Source: Cryptomeria japonica (lineage: Eukaryota > Streptophyta > Pinopsida > Cupressales > Cupressaceae). Taken from it: a stretch of 64,000 nucleotides of DNA. A program made the position numbers and the translations under genes. Within the stretch, counting starts at the first letter, position 1, and every line of letters begins with the position of its first letter. Below the pieces are notes generated by a model that was not told the origin of the DNA, made no database searches, and saw only the letters and a program-made list of their open reading frames with translations. Of this stretch, positions 45,820 through 58,138 are shown piece by piece. The stretch covers positions 192,476,270 to 192,540,269 of the forward strand of contig NC_081415.1 of assembly GCF_030272615.1 (NCBI RefSeq), given 5' to 3'.

Positions 45820-46472
45820 CTAAAGCATTGTTGATGCAACAACAGGACACTCCTGCCTATAAGCTACCAATTCAAACACAAAACACAAGTAGAAACTTTC
45901 TGCAACAATAATATTATTCACTAAATTTGCAACAAAAAGTTTACATTAGTAGCCTCACTGTTCAGATTTTCAATCTATCATTTCCACTCGATTCCAATCA
46001 TCTTAAACTTTCACTAAATCCACAAACAATCTTGCAAAAATCATTAGCCAAATTCATTGGCTTCACAAACCACTATCCAAATCTACTATTGGTCTATATA
46101 GATCTACAACACTGGAGTTTTTTTAACAACTACAATAGTTTCCCAAAGGCTTGCTCCAAGTCCTCCCCACCCACAATTTAAATCCCCCCAGATACCCCTT
46201 TCAGCAGCAAAAAAAATCTCCCCAGAATACTACTACCCTTCAAACTTCTAACCTACTACCTTGAATGCTACGTAGCCCCCTCTAGAAAAATCCACACACA
46301 CACTAATAAAAGCTAACCATAATCCTTTTTGTGTTACATGTAGTCCATTACTAAAATTAGCCTCTTACAAGACCCCACTACAAAGTCTCACTGTTTAAAC
46401 CTTAATCGCCAAGGAGAAGAAAAATTTGAATTTTCAAATTGGGAAGGCATCCACGTGGATGCCCCTACATCA
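45820..46472 (-). repeat. Probable 3' LTR of the second chromovirus
   Basis: It starts on the minus strand after 'catgggagtc' with 'tgatgtaggggcatcc', which parallels the first element's LTR start 'tggtgcaggggcac'. The far end is uncertain. Confidence 0.45.
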
Positions 46473-46503
46473 GACTCCCATGGAAGAAAGATAAGTGACC
46501 CTG

Positions 46504-46908
46504 TCACTCATCAAGGGGAAAACCAAGGTTCTCAACCTCAACTTCTGATAGCCAAGATGAGTCCACCATAGGTATTCCAACCCATTTTACCAAATACTCA
46601 AAATCTTGCTTGTTTCTTGTGCTCCTCCTCACTCTGCTATCCAAAATTGTCTCAATTTCCCACCTTTCTGGAGTGGGTTCTGGAATGCTCAATTGTGCCT
46701 TTGTGACGTCTCCTTGAGATTCACCTTCATAATACTTTGTTAAATATGAAATATTAAGAATAGGATAGATATTGAATCCTTTAGGCAACTTTACTTCATA
46801 TGCATTACTTGAATCATGTTTACTTACAATCTTATATGGACCAAATTTTCTCATTTGGAGCTTATTGTAAGTACCTAATGGAAATATTTTCTTCCTCAAA
46901 TGAACCAT
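46504..46908 (-). pseudogene. Integrase C-terminus and chromodomain of second chromovirus
   Basis: A 134-codon open frame: 'LRKKIFPLGTYNKLQMRKF', 'GPYKIVSKHDSSNAYEVKL', 'YPILNISYLTKYYEGE', then the chromodomain 'IETILDSRVRRSTRNKQDF', 'EYLVKWVGIPMVDSSWLSE'. The aromatic Trp and Tyr of the chromodomain are present. It is open here, but the upstream domains are broken. Confidence 0.85.
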
Positions 46909-47129
46909 AACATCATCTCCAACCTAAAATTCCTTACGTCTCCTCTTTAAATCATCTTTAGACTTATATTGAAAATTCATTTTATCAATATGTTTTCTTA
47001 CTTCATCATGTAGGCTCTTCATATGTTCAGCAAAGTCCTTCACTTCTGCACTGTTCTTGTCACTCCTCTCCAAATTTTTCAGATCTCAAACAACATTTGG
47101 ATTTCTGCCACAAACAATCCAAAATGGTG

Positions 47130-47790
47130 ACCTTCATGTACTACTAGTGATGGAGTTGTTGTATGCAAATTCAACTTGTGGTAGGATCAAATCCCACCCC
47201 TTTGGCCTGTCACCAACTAGACTTCTCAGCAGATTACCCAAGATTTTGTTTACAACTTTAGTTTGTCCATCTATCTTTGGATGGTACGTTGAACTAAAAT
47301 TCAATTTATTCTTCATCTTCTTTCATAATTTTCAACAAAAGTAGCCAACAAACTTTGTGTCTCTATCTGAAACTATGCTCCTTGGTAGACCATGAAGCCT
47401 CACAATTTCTTTGAAAAATAATTATGCAATATGGACAACATCATTAGTCTTTTTACATGGTATAAAATGTTCCATTTTGGGATACCTATCAACAACCACA
47501 AAGATGGAATCATAACCCCTCTGTGTTCTTGGTAATCCAAGAACAAAATCCATACTAAGCTCCTCCCATGGCCTCTCAAGTACTGGTAGTGGGTGATACA
47601 ATCCAGTGTTTTGACTAACAACCTTTTTTACTTGACAAATTCTACAACTTTGAACATATTTCTTTACATCTTGTTGCATTTAAGACCAACAATACTTTTC
47701 TCCAACAAGTAATATGGTCTTATCAAAACCAAAATGTCCTGCAAGACCTCCACTATATTTTTGCTTAATCAAATTCAATCTCATAGAACT
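47130..47790 (-). pseudogene. Integrase core of second chromovirus, broken
   Basis: Zinc-binding head 'GLAGHFGFDKTIL' and '[19 protein letters not shown]'; core '[19 protein letters not shown]' with the first catalytic Asp; last part '[19 protein letters not shown]' with Lys where the catalytic Glu is expected. Stops and frame changes occur between 47420 and 47316, where the second Asp region lies. Confidence 0.85.
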
Positions 47791-48049
47791 CCCAAGAATG
47801 CATAATTTATTACCTCAGAACAACATATGATCTTGGATCAAATAATCCAACCACCTTGTTCTATATGTTGCAATAGGCTCCTTACAAGCCTTACATGCCT
47901 CTCCAAAATCAAGATCTTCTTCATACAACTCCTTGAGCTCATCAAAACCAACAACTTCAACCTGCATTTCAATCAACAAATTCTACCTCCTACTTAAAGC
48001 ATCTGCAACCTTGTTAGATTTCCCACTTCTATGCTTTAAAACAAATGTA

Positions 48050-49245
48050 TAGCTCTATAAAATCTCTACCCATTTCATGTGCCTTTGATTCAATTTAACA
48101 TGACTATTTAAAAATTGTAGTTCTTGATGATAAGTGTACAAAACAAAATCCTTGGGTAAAAGATAATGCCTCCATTTCTTAAGTGCTTTATCTATGACAT
48201 AAAATTCATGATCATAAACATAATACTTTTTCTTTGCATCATTCAATTTCTCACTGAAATAGGTAATGGGTTTACCTTCTTGGCTTAAAACAACCCCAAT
48301 AGAATTTCCGCTTGCATCACAATCTACCTAAAACACCTTGTTAAATATTGTAAGTGCTAACACTGGTCGTTATGTCACCTTTGCCTTCAACAACTCAAAA
48401 CTCTTTTCTGCCCCTGTTGTCTAGCTAAACTCCTTCCTATCCCCCCTCATTGTTTCAGTTAGTGGTGAACATATACTACTGAAACCCCTAATAAACTGTC
48501 TAGAAAAACTAGCTAGATCATGAAACAATCTCACCTCTGTTGTTCTTTTTGGCACATTGGCCATTCTAGGATAGCCTTCACCTTCTCAGGATCCATTCTG
48601 ATACCGTTACCTGATACAACAAAACCCAAGTACACCAACTCTCTCTCTTTGCAAAGTTGCATTTCTTGAGATTAATCAACAATCTTTCTTCTCTAAGCCT
48701 TTCAAATATTAATCGAATATGCATCAAATGTTTATCCATAGTCTTTCTAAATATCAAAATATCATCAAGGTAAACTATAACGAACTTGCCCAAGAATTAT
48801 TTGAATACCTCATTCATTAACCTCATAAAAGTACTGGGTGCATTGGTTAGTCCAAAAGGCATGACCAACTATTCAAACAAACTTTATTTCATCTTGAATG
48901 CAGTCTTCCACTCGTATCCTTCTCTGATCCAAATCTGATGATACCTACTTTTCAAGTCAATCTTAGTGAAGTACTAAGCTCCACTAAAACAATCCATGAT
49001 ATCATCCATCCTTGAGATTGGAAATATGTACTTGATTGTAATCTTATTGATGGCTCTAGAATCAATGTACATCCTTCGTTCTCTGTTCTTCTTTGGTGGT
49101 AATGTCATAGGCACTGCACACAGATTCAAGCTCTCTCAAATCAAGCCCTTTTCCAATAACTCTACCACTTTCCTATATGAGCTCTTTTGTCTTAGTAGGA
49201 GTCATTGTGTAAGCTACCTTGTTTGGAAAACTAGCTCTTGGAACT
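48050..49245 (-). pseudogene. RT and RNase H of second chromovirus, broken
   Basis: RT pieces on the minus strand: 'DSRAINKITIKYIFPISRM', 'YFTKIDLKSRYHQIWIREG', 'LVMPFGLTNAPSTFMRLMN', and the catalytic 'VIVYLDDILIFRKTMDKHL' (YLDD intact) at 48793-48720. RNase H pieces at about 48330-48060 include 'YYVYDHEFYVIDKALKKWR' and 'LNQRHMKWVEIL'. At least six stops and several frameshifts. Confidence 0.85.
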
Positions 49246-49280
49246 AAATCTATTTGATGGCTATTTTTTCTTAGTGGTGG

Positions 49281-49862
49281 CACTAGTACATTTGGGGCTG
49301 ATTTCCAACGGCCTATTGTCGGTATTTCGACTACTTTTCATTGGACTGCCGACAAATGAAGCCATCAAAAACTCGTTGTCAGACATTTTGACGATTCCAT
49401 CTAACATCGGAATTCCAACAAAATCCTAAACTCTTCCGACGGCGGTCATGACCACTCCTCTAGCCAAAAATATCATCCGATGGACGTCAGAGTTCCAACA
49501 CTCACCACGAATATGCATTGACTGCGACTACGACAACCGTCCAACATGAAAGTATTGTTGGAAATACAGAATTGTTGTCGGATGTTTCTTCAATTGGTGT
49601 CGCAATTCTGACGCTTGCCAAAAACGTTGCATCGACGAGGATGTTGCTGATCCGACGGTTTGGCCGTCGGTGCAAATTTTTGTTGCTGTCGGCATTCCGA
49701 CGGAGATTTAGTCAGACATACATCATCCTCGTCGAATGTTTCTTCAATTGGCATTGCAATGCCAACACCTGCCAAAAACTTTGCACCGACGAGGATGTTG
49801 TTGATCTAACGGTTTGGCCATCGATGCAAAGTTGTGTTGTCGTCAAAATTTTGGCAGAGATT
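49281..49862. mobile_element. CACTA transposon terminus with subterminal repeats
   Basis: It begins 'cactagtacatttggggct', the inverse partner of the end at 13013-13031. The next 580 bases are full of CGACGG-type motifs in both directions ('gtcggtattt', 'ttccgacgg', 'gccgtcggtg'), the usual docking sites for TNPA-like proteins. From 49581 and 49735 a 154-base unit ('gatgtttcttcaattgg' onward) is tandemly repeated. It directly ends the second chromovirus. The opposite terminus was not found within the window to the right. Confidence 0.7.
49581..49862. repeat. 154-base tandem repeat inside the CACTA end
   Basis: Unit 1 starts at 49581 and unit 2 at 49735. They share 'atgtttcttcaattgg', 'gccaaaaac(g/t)ttgca', 'cgacgaggatgttg' and 'acggtttggcc'. 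Unit 2 is slightly shorter. Confidence 0.85.
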
Positions 49863-52099
49863 TATTTATAAAAAAAAATAATAATAATATGCATGCCAAT
49901 TACAATGGTGCTTGTTGGTTCTCTTTTATCATGTGGGGTATGATTCAGACCTTGACCTCGGTTTTGAGACCTCGGGTATTGGAGGTTGTTGAGCCTATTG
50001 GATGGGGTCTTCAACCAGCCCATTCCCAAACAACTCACAAGTTACATTCAATATAGTACCACAAGTTACATCGCTCAATTAGGGTCAGACCAAATTACAA
50101 GTTATGTTTATAGGGCTTGTCCTATCCACAAGTTACATTATATATAGTTCTTGCCCAAAATTCATAGCAAGACATAATTACAATTCACATGTATTTGGGC
50201 CCAACCCTAAGTGGTTCGGATTGCATGAGAGGTAATATATAGGAATTTTAATTGTCATTGACAACATTAAAATTCAATAGTTGGGTATTCGAGCTAGCTA
50301 CAATTTTCAACACACAATAGAGATCACTGCTCCACTAAGGTTGAGATTGCAGCACTAATAATAAGGTTGCTACCCTAGTTGATAATAGGACCATTCCTCA
50401 AAGACAATGATATATACCTTGATTGTTGTGTATATATCATTATTTGCATTAACAAAAGGTCATATTGATGTTTGGGCATGGTTTGAGTTACAAAAAGTGA
50501 AGTCTTAAAACAAGACAATTTTCCCTTATTAGAGATGATGTGAGTCTGGTTGTCATGGCGGGGACATGATAGAAGCTTGCGCATGAGAGTTAGAGTTGAA
50601 ATAGTTTTCTATGTAAGGGTGGGAAAGTGTTGCATTTTGGATCTAAGGGGAGATAGATCTAACTTCGTATGGAAAATTAGGATATACAACCATGGTGAAA
50701 AGCTTGAAGAATCTATTCATGTTCTGATCAACCTTGGGTGTTAAGGACTTCTATAATTTCATTAAATGTTTGTGATTGACAAAGTTACCTAAGTTAACTT
50801 TGGTCAAGTCATGGTGTTGGAGTTCTTGGACAAGAGTGTTTACTAAAGCTTATAGTTCAACTATGAAATGGAATTTAAGAAGATTAAACCATTCTAAGAG
50901 GATCCTCCACTATCCATGGTCATGATGTCGTGAGCTAATGATTCATTGTTGTAAGGTTTATAGCAGTTTGTTGCATATTGTAGATTGTGTAATTGATCTC
51001 CCATTATCTATTAGGGAGTAGGAGACAATGATTAGGTGACTCCATTGATTTGTTCAGGTCGATTTGACATTTATTATTTATATGATTTGGGTTTGCATAT
51101 GAATAATTTGAGTATTGATTAAGGCGCATGTTGGTTGTGAATTGTGAATGTGAGGGTCATAATTCCCAATTGTATAACACAAGTAGTGAAAATATAAAAA
51201 CATCTTAACAACCCAAATAGTTATGAGAGTTGAACTTTAGGCTAGATTAGTTGTAAAGTTGATAATGAATTCAAATGATAAAAAAAATACAAGGAATTCT
51301 TGTTATCTTTCATGCTAGGGAAACAAAAGATCATGTACAATATATAAATAATTAGTGGTATATATATATTAACTTTTCTCCAATCCACTAACAAAATATC
51401 CTTGTGATTGACCAAGCAAAGTGATCTAAACCTTAGAAACTAATAAAATTATCTTGATGTTTGGCAAAAATAGTGATTCAAAACCTTAAAACATTAATCT
51501 TTCCTTGATGATTGCTAAAGAAAAGTGATACCAAACACTAGAAATAAATAAAAGTATATGCATTTTATCTATAAAGTTTGCAATTATTAACTAAAGAAAT
51601 ATGTATATATAGTGCATGACATCTTTCAAAAGGAACTTAAAGTGTTCACCAAATGAGGAGAGAAAAGTTAGATGTACTGGTGCTATTAAGTTTAGAGCAA
51701 TATGATTTTGGAGGAGATGTAATTCTAATATTGTGGTTTGGAATTCTCTATTCAGTAACGTTCATTTGACTTTTGTGTGTGCGATATGCTTGCGTTATAA
51801 ATCTCTAAATTACAAAATGGATACCTGCAGTCTGACTTTAGATATAGAAATGTTGTGCACAATGAATGACAATAATAAGGAAAAGGAATACCTAAAGTTT
51901 TGCCTCAAACGATTCCTCCAAACTAATATTCAAACTAAAAATAAATCTTAATCACAACAACATAAGACTGCACAATGAAACAATCTAGATAAATAGATTT
52001 ATCTAAGGAACTTATCAATTCAATTCAAAGATAGATACCATAATGAAATAAAAACACTTAAATATTTATATTAAAAATATATTGCTTAAACCAGTTAAT
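49863..52099. other. Gene-free spacer
   Basis: No coding region was recognised. The phrase 'acaagttaca' recurs four times between 50030 and 50140. Between 51380 and 51560 a motif 'ccttgatg' or 'cttgtgatt' followed by 'aagtgat' and 'aaacc(t/a)' recurs about every 60 bases. Origin unknown. Confidence 0.4.
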
Positions 52100-52503
52100 T
52101 TCAGCATGTATCATCCACCAACTTGATACTTCCAGATAGCGAACTCGTAAGAAAAGCATGAAAGATTGTCTTGATAAAAACTATAAAGAACTTATGTCAT
52201 ATGTTTTTACTAAAAGATCCTCTATATATAGATGAGGATTCAGTTTGAAGATGAAAGGACATACCCTTTCATTAAAATTAAAACGAACAAAAAACTAACT
52301 AGAAACTAACTGCCTAAAAGCTATCCTAACAGACTAAAACTAACTTAACTACTGGACACATTACATAAAAGCACTTGAAAACAACAGTTTGCAATGTTTG
52401 AAAATAATTTTAATCTCCAAGGACCCTGCCACATTTCTGAATATGCTTCAAGTATTCTTATGATTTATAGGTGTCTACATCATGGATCAGGTCCCTAACA
52501 ACA
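52100..52503 (-). repeat. LTR-like 3' end of the unrecognised 52.5-55.3 kb gene unit
   Basis: On the minus strand the coding block ends at a purine tract 'catgggagat' (about 52514-52505), followed by 'tgttgttagggacc'. This copies the layout PPT plus TGTTGGG of the two LTR elements at 21-27 kb. A TATA-like 'ctatatatag' lies within. No second LTR copy was found beyond 55350, so this is tentative. Confidence 0.35.
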
Positions 52504-55350
52504 ATCTCCCATGTGATCAACTTTTCCATCTATTCCATAGTCCTTGTCAATTCCAAACCATCAGAATGAGCAATGTCAAGAGAAACACTGAGAAGGGTAT
52601 GACATTCTAAGAGCCACTTGTCTTTATCCTTGATTTCTCCATTCTGATCTATCAATTCTACAAAACCATATTGTGTTATTTCTTTACATTCATCAAATTC
52701 ACTCTTCAATTCTTCTCCAAACCTTTCATGTGCATCTATAAGACCCTGTATTTCTTCAATGTTCTTTATTAGAACCTGCCATCCTCTTATCATGTTGCAA
52801 TATTCCCAATCTGTTGTAGATCCGATGATGGGACAGGGCAGTGTCCATGTTCTTTTGATATACAGTCCAAAATTCTCCCAGAGGTATCAACAATTTATTA
52901 AATTTGTTTGTTAGCAATACAGAGGAAGTGTCTGATCTCAAACTTTGAATTTGCCTTTAGATCCTCTTATTTTCTTGTCATAACTCTTCATATTTATTTT
53001 TTATTTGGGATTCATCATGAATCATTAGTAGTGGTTGACCTCCTCCTCTTATCAATCCCTCATACAAACCTTTATATTTATCTCTCTCTTTTATCACCTT
53101 GATTAATTGTACTTTATTAAACCGTGAAAGACCAATACCCATATCTATTGTTATAATAGAGTCCACTTCACCTAGCTTCAATTTCATCATGTGCCCAAAG
53201 GCCTTATCCACATCAATGATTTTTGGTCTTTTGTTAGGAGGGTAAAGGGCCCATAACCGTAGAGCTTCCTCATCTTGATCAAATCTCGAACCAATAAAAA
53301 CATCTTGAACTCCTTGGATATCTAATTTGAACTCTTTATTTTCTGATTTCAACATATGTTCAAAAATGAAAGATGCACTTAAGTCCCATCCTGGGAAAAT
53401 AATAACACCAGCTTCAATTAAAAGTTGTCTCCCTCTATTAGGGGTCATACTTATGACCTCTGCATCAATCTCTTTCTTAAGTTTTCTCAATAACGCTGCT
53501 TCATTTTCAGGGGTAATATTAGGGACAAAGTCCCTTAACTTCTTGCCTTTGAAATGATAAAGAAAATATTTAAATTCCTTAGATTGAACAAAATACATCA
53601 TCTGAAACAAAATCTGAATAGGTATCATACTGAGCATCACTGTGAATGCTTAACCTAGTGATAACTTGTTCCTGCAAGTCCGGTTCCTCAACAATATCAA
53701 GTGCCTGTTGTCTGGATATGGTTTCAATATCATCTTATTCTTCTTCACCTTCCTCTTCTTTTGCTTCCATTTCTTGTAATCTCATCCTCTTCTCTTCCAG
53801 GTCTTTATTCAAATTATCAATAACCAATTGGGCTTCTTACTCTTCCATATTTCGAAACAAGACCTCTAATTCCACAAGAATGTGCACATAATCTCCCAAG
53901 CTTTGTCCTTTCTTGCACGTACGTATGTATCATTCAGGGTCATAATTAGCTCTAGCAGTAAACTTGAACAGATTGTATTCTTCAATTAGCTTTCTGTCAA
54001 TGGCCTCATAGGCCCTAGTTGATACAATAGTAAAATCTCTGAAACTAAGGGTTCGAGGTGGAAAAAATTGTTTGTGCATGCTTCCAAAATGTTTATCATT
54101 TGATACACTTAACTGCCTCACAATTTCCAAATAGGCAATTCTCTCTGGTACAAGTTTTGGTAGTAGATAAGGGTGTCCTTCAAAGCCATAAATTCTAAAA
54201 CAAGTGAAGTCCTTATGCACTAGCCAATCACCCCAATTGTGGTTCACCAAACCCCTATCATCAAAGGCGGGAGGTCTTAAGAATTTCTTAATTTCAAGTG
54301 AAATTTATCCCTCAAATGGGACACTTAAAAGTTGATTTAACAATTTTACAATCCATTCCTCAAACTTAATGTAATTTGATCTTCCATACCGTGAGTCCCA
54401 TACCGATGTCCATATCTGTACAGGTTGTTGTTTTCCTTCCCTGTCTACTGTGTTCAATCATAGACTCAATGGCCACATGCCCTGATGTCTTCCATAAAAC
54501 AAAATTATGTGCATCAACAATGAATAAAACTGAAATGTGGGTTCCTTATTGTCCCTGAGGTCCAAGAATCCCTCATGTAGTTTCTCAGCAAGGTATGTAG
54601 CATAATTAAAGAGCCTTGGTTCATACATTTGTATATTAGCTTCTAATACTAGAGGCCCAATGTTGGCCACATCCGGAACTTCAACACCCCCCACTTGTCC
54701 ATGACATGTAAGTATACTGCAAGTAATCCTGAATATGTCCATGCTAAAAGGGGGACCATCCTCATCAGTCAAAACACCCTTCTCAGCCTTATGAAAGACA
54801 AGATTCCACCCTTTATAAGTAGTGTCCATTTTCACAAATTCTTCTTCCAGTTTCTCAAAAGATAAGGGCACATCAAGATTAAATTCAAGGTTAAAATCTC
54901 CGTCTATGGTGCCTCTGTTAAACTTGATAAATACATCATCATTTGGAAGTTGTATGCGCCTCTTTACAAAATCATAATTCCTAACCAAAGTTTCCAACAC
55001 TCTAATATTTACGAACACATTTGGAACAACCAGCTTGCCTAAATTCGTCATCCACAGGTTACAAATTGGAACTTCCCTATTCCATCTCAAGAAATGAAAC
55101 AGGAAAAGTTCATAACCCCTTACCTTAGTCCACACATCTCCGACCCTCTTAATTTTGTCCTCCAGTTGATCTCTAACAGGGAAATGTTGTTTTGATCTTC
55201 TAGATTTCGACCCTAGTGCTTGCATTTGGTCAATCATGTCTTGGTTCAATCTCCGTGCAGGAGGAGTCTCTGATGTTTTTTGGTTTCTTCGATGTGGACT
55301 CAGACCCTTTAGCAATTCTCTTTTTCCCTGAAGAACTCGAGGCCTCCATT
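52504..55350 (-). pseudogene. Large decayed gene, unrecognised, element-like
   Basis: Collinear minus-strand frames: 55315-54458 (285 codons, 'MIDQMQALGSKSRRSKQHF', 'DVWTKVRGYELFLFHFLRW'), 54250-53930 ('WGDWLVHKDFTCFRIYGFE'), 53640-52978 (220 codons, 'EVISMTPNRGRQLLIEAGV', 'LRLWALYPPNKRPKIIDVD') and 52941-52530 (coiled-coil-like). Together about 900 codons. A Glu-rich stretch with stops lies at 53900-53700. No enzyme motif, zinc knuckle or RT was seen. The position just upstream of a purine tract suggests the gag-like or accessory protein of a non-autonomous LTR element. Family unknown. Confidence 0.45.
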
Positions 55351-55599
55351 TCTACTATTGTGAAGATTTCTTAGCCCTAGTTCTTCAATTATGTTATCTA
55401 CTTGAAGAAGATACGTTGTGTGAAGAGTTATGAACATAAATTCTCTATTCATGTGCTTTTATTTCCTGAGTGATTTCTCAATTATCCTCATGTGAGCCAC
55501 CAATTCAATTGAGATCATTAAATACAAGTCGCTTTTGGTTTCAGTTTGAATTAACTCTACAATAGCTTATCGATATTACTTTTCTGATGAAATATTTCC
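55351..55599. other. Short spacer, nothing recognised
   Basis: AT-rich. It may contain the 5' leader of the gene unit to its left; no primer-binding-site-like sequence was found. Confidence 0.3.
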
Positions 55600-55920
55600 T
55601 TGGCGCCACAAAAACATTTTGTTCTGAGTTATTTTATCGGCATGTGTTTTACCGATGTTTCCATCGGGTATCGGTATAGCCCTTATCGCCTCGTACCGAT
55701 GGTTGTTTCTTCCCCAATGAACCTTTTCTTTTGTGTTTCCATCGGGTATTGGTATAGCCCTTCAAGCCACATCCCGATTACTTAGGTTACCTCGATGGCT
55801 TGTAACTGTTTGCCGATAGTGTTTTATTATGAACATATTGGTGTATGTCTTACCGATAGACCCATTGGGTATCAGGATAACTCATGTCTTCCCGATGGCT
55901 TTGCTAATAAGCCTTCTTTG
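55600..55920. repeat. Cluster of 'catcgggtatcggtatagccc' type repeats
   Basis: The phrase 'ccatcgggtat(c/t)ggtatagc' occurs near 55660 and 55740, with a weaker copy 'ccattgggtatcaggata' near 55861. Each is followed about 20 bases later by 'c(c/t)cgat'. The motif CCGAT is inverted within each unit. Spacing is 80-120 bases. No gene. Confidence 0.6.
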
Positions 55921-56429
55921 GGGTAAGTTACACTGATGGACAAATAAGCCTTTTTGTATAACCAAACATACTTATCTTAATGAAATATCATTTCTTACAG
56001 TGTTATATATAAGCAAAAGCCTCTTAAAAGCTTAACATTTGAAATATCACATAGATCCTGCTCTTCCTAATCAAATTTGTTGAGATGAAAACCTATGAAA
56101 ATTAAAACTCAATTGCCCTCTTACATTTCTGATTACTTTAGGAATTGTCTGACAGGTTTAGCTCCCAAATAAACCTCAGATGTCTTATCCCAACTCAGTG
56201 CCACTCCTTAGTGACCCATCTGATGGTTGAATCTCAGGAGACAGATCATAGATAGAAGAGGACTAATATTGTGAGATCATCCTTGCACCAAAAATCCAGA
56301 AGTAACTATTCTCATGATAGAGAGTGTTCAATGTATAAAACCAAGAAATAGAGAACAACATTTTAAGAGCATAATTAATTTGAAAAATTATATGCTAACA
56401 GGATGTTCATTGTAACACGTAGAGTGTCC
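55921..56429. other. Spacer, nothing recognised
   Basis: No coding region, repeat or element end was identified. Confidence 0.3.
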
Positions 56430-57240
56430 ATGAATTCACTTAAGCACACATTTTGTGCATGGAGCATGAAGAATACACTTGAAAGATGAGGAATACAAAT
56501 GAATACACATGAGTCATAAGACATACATTAAATGAATACCTTGAAGCATGAAGCATACAATGAACACTTAAAACATGAAGCATACAAATGAATACACTTG
56601 AATTATGAAGCATGCAATGAATACATAAATCATGAAGCATACTCGTGAATATACTTAAGGCATAAAGTAGGAAGAATACATAAAGCATGAGGCATCCGGA
56701 TGATTCCACTGAAGTCATAAAGCATACACTTGAATATATGTAGAGCATGAATTCTCTTAAGTCATGAAACATACATATTGTTACATGCAAGGCAAGAGCA
56801 CGAAGCATCGATGCAAGACATGAAGTAATACACACAAATACCCCCTAAGGTACAATGCATATATGAAAAAGTACATGTATAAATCATACAATGAGGAAAT
56901 CATGTTGAAGACACAACAACCACATTAATATCCACAATTTATCAGGTATATATTCATAAAACATGCATTTAAGAGTAATATACATGAGGCACATGGATGC
57001 ACTTAAAGCATGAAGTATGCACACAAAACATAAAGAATACATATAGAGCATACACATGAATATACTTGGGGAAAGAAGCATTCATGCAAAACATAGAGTG
57101 TACACATAAGGCACAAATACATGTAAAGCATGAAGTGTATGCATGATATCACTTAAGGCATGTAGCATACACGTAGTATAAAGTATACATAAAAACCATA
57201 AGATGTGCATACACATAGCATAAAGTATACATAAATGGGA
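56430..57240. repeat. Degenerate minisatellite of 'catgaagcatac..tgaatacac'
   Basis: More than twenty imperfect units of about 25-40 bases built from 'catgaagcatac', 'atgaatacac' and 'ttaa(g/a)gcat'. The Cys/Met/Leu-rich minus-strand frames here are products of the repeat and not genes. Confidence 0.85.
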
Positions 57241-58138
57241 GTTCATTATACCCAGGAACTTGTGGTGTTGTTGTTCGTGTTGGCTCTATTGGACCCTGCA
57301 ATTAAGATTCAATATACATTATTCAATAAGATTAACTGTGTAACATAATGAAATATTGAAAAGTGTGTTATCTTATTGAGCTTTGCTTGGTTTCAAGAAT
57401 AGTTTAATATTCTACTTAACATGGCCAACCACGTGAAGGTGGAAGCTCATTTGGCCCCTCCCCCCCCCCCCCCCGCCCTGCAACATCACTCTAAATTCCC
57501 CGTTAACATCCAACATTCATTCATTCTTTCTTTCTACCATTAATAAAATATAACATTCATTCATCAATATCACATAACGTTCATTAACACATAACATTGA
57601 TTAACATTAATTAACATGCAACATTCATCAGTATTAATTAACACATATCATTCATAACCATTCATTAGCACATAATTACATTCATTAACACATAAAAATC
57701 AGTCATTATCAAAAAAGGTAAATTACAATCATTTATTTTTTTGTTTTTTCTTTGAAGCTATGAAAAGACTAAGTGGAACATCATTTTCTTCATCATTTCC
57801 TCCCTCTTTAGTTGTTCTACCCTTTTCTCGTGATCTTGATGTATGCTTAGTCCTATACTGAGGACAAGGACACTAAAGCGAAGGGGGGTCCTCTGCAATA
57901 ACAAAGAAATGGGTTAAATTCAAAATATTTTTTATTAGTGTTACAAGTATTTCATTAATTTAGAGAACATAACTATTGTGCTCTTTACCTAATGGGGCCA
58001 CATCATTTTGTCTAGCCTCAACCTCAACATGTTGAACACCCTCTAGATCCTCTGGAGTTGAAATACTAAAGGTTACATTAATGTTGAACACCAATTGCAA
58101 TTAAATTTGTTTAAAGGAATAACAGTGGACCTCTTTAC

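Larger units (their letters stand above)
45820..49280 (-). mobile_element. Second Ty3/gypsy chromovirus, decayed, 5' truncated
   Basis: Minus-strand order RT (49240-48560), RNase H (48350-48050), integrase (47790-47130), chromodomain (46908-46504), then a purine tract and a 3' LTR beginning 'tgatgtagggg' at 46472. The left end of the LTR near 45820 is a guess because no partner LTR remains. The gag and protease side is missing: the element stops at 49280, where a CACTA terminus begins. It has the same chromovirus layout as the 13032 element but diverged sequence and many stops. Confidence 0.85.

Noticed and set aside
56440-57081. Cys/Met/Leu-rich frames of 131 and 65 codons on the minus strand
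   Set aside because: They consist of the degenerate minisatellite units; composition and periodicity follow the repeat.
56430-57240. CRISPR-like array
   Set aside because: Units are imperfect and contiguous without unique spacers, and the DNA is plant nuclear.
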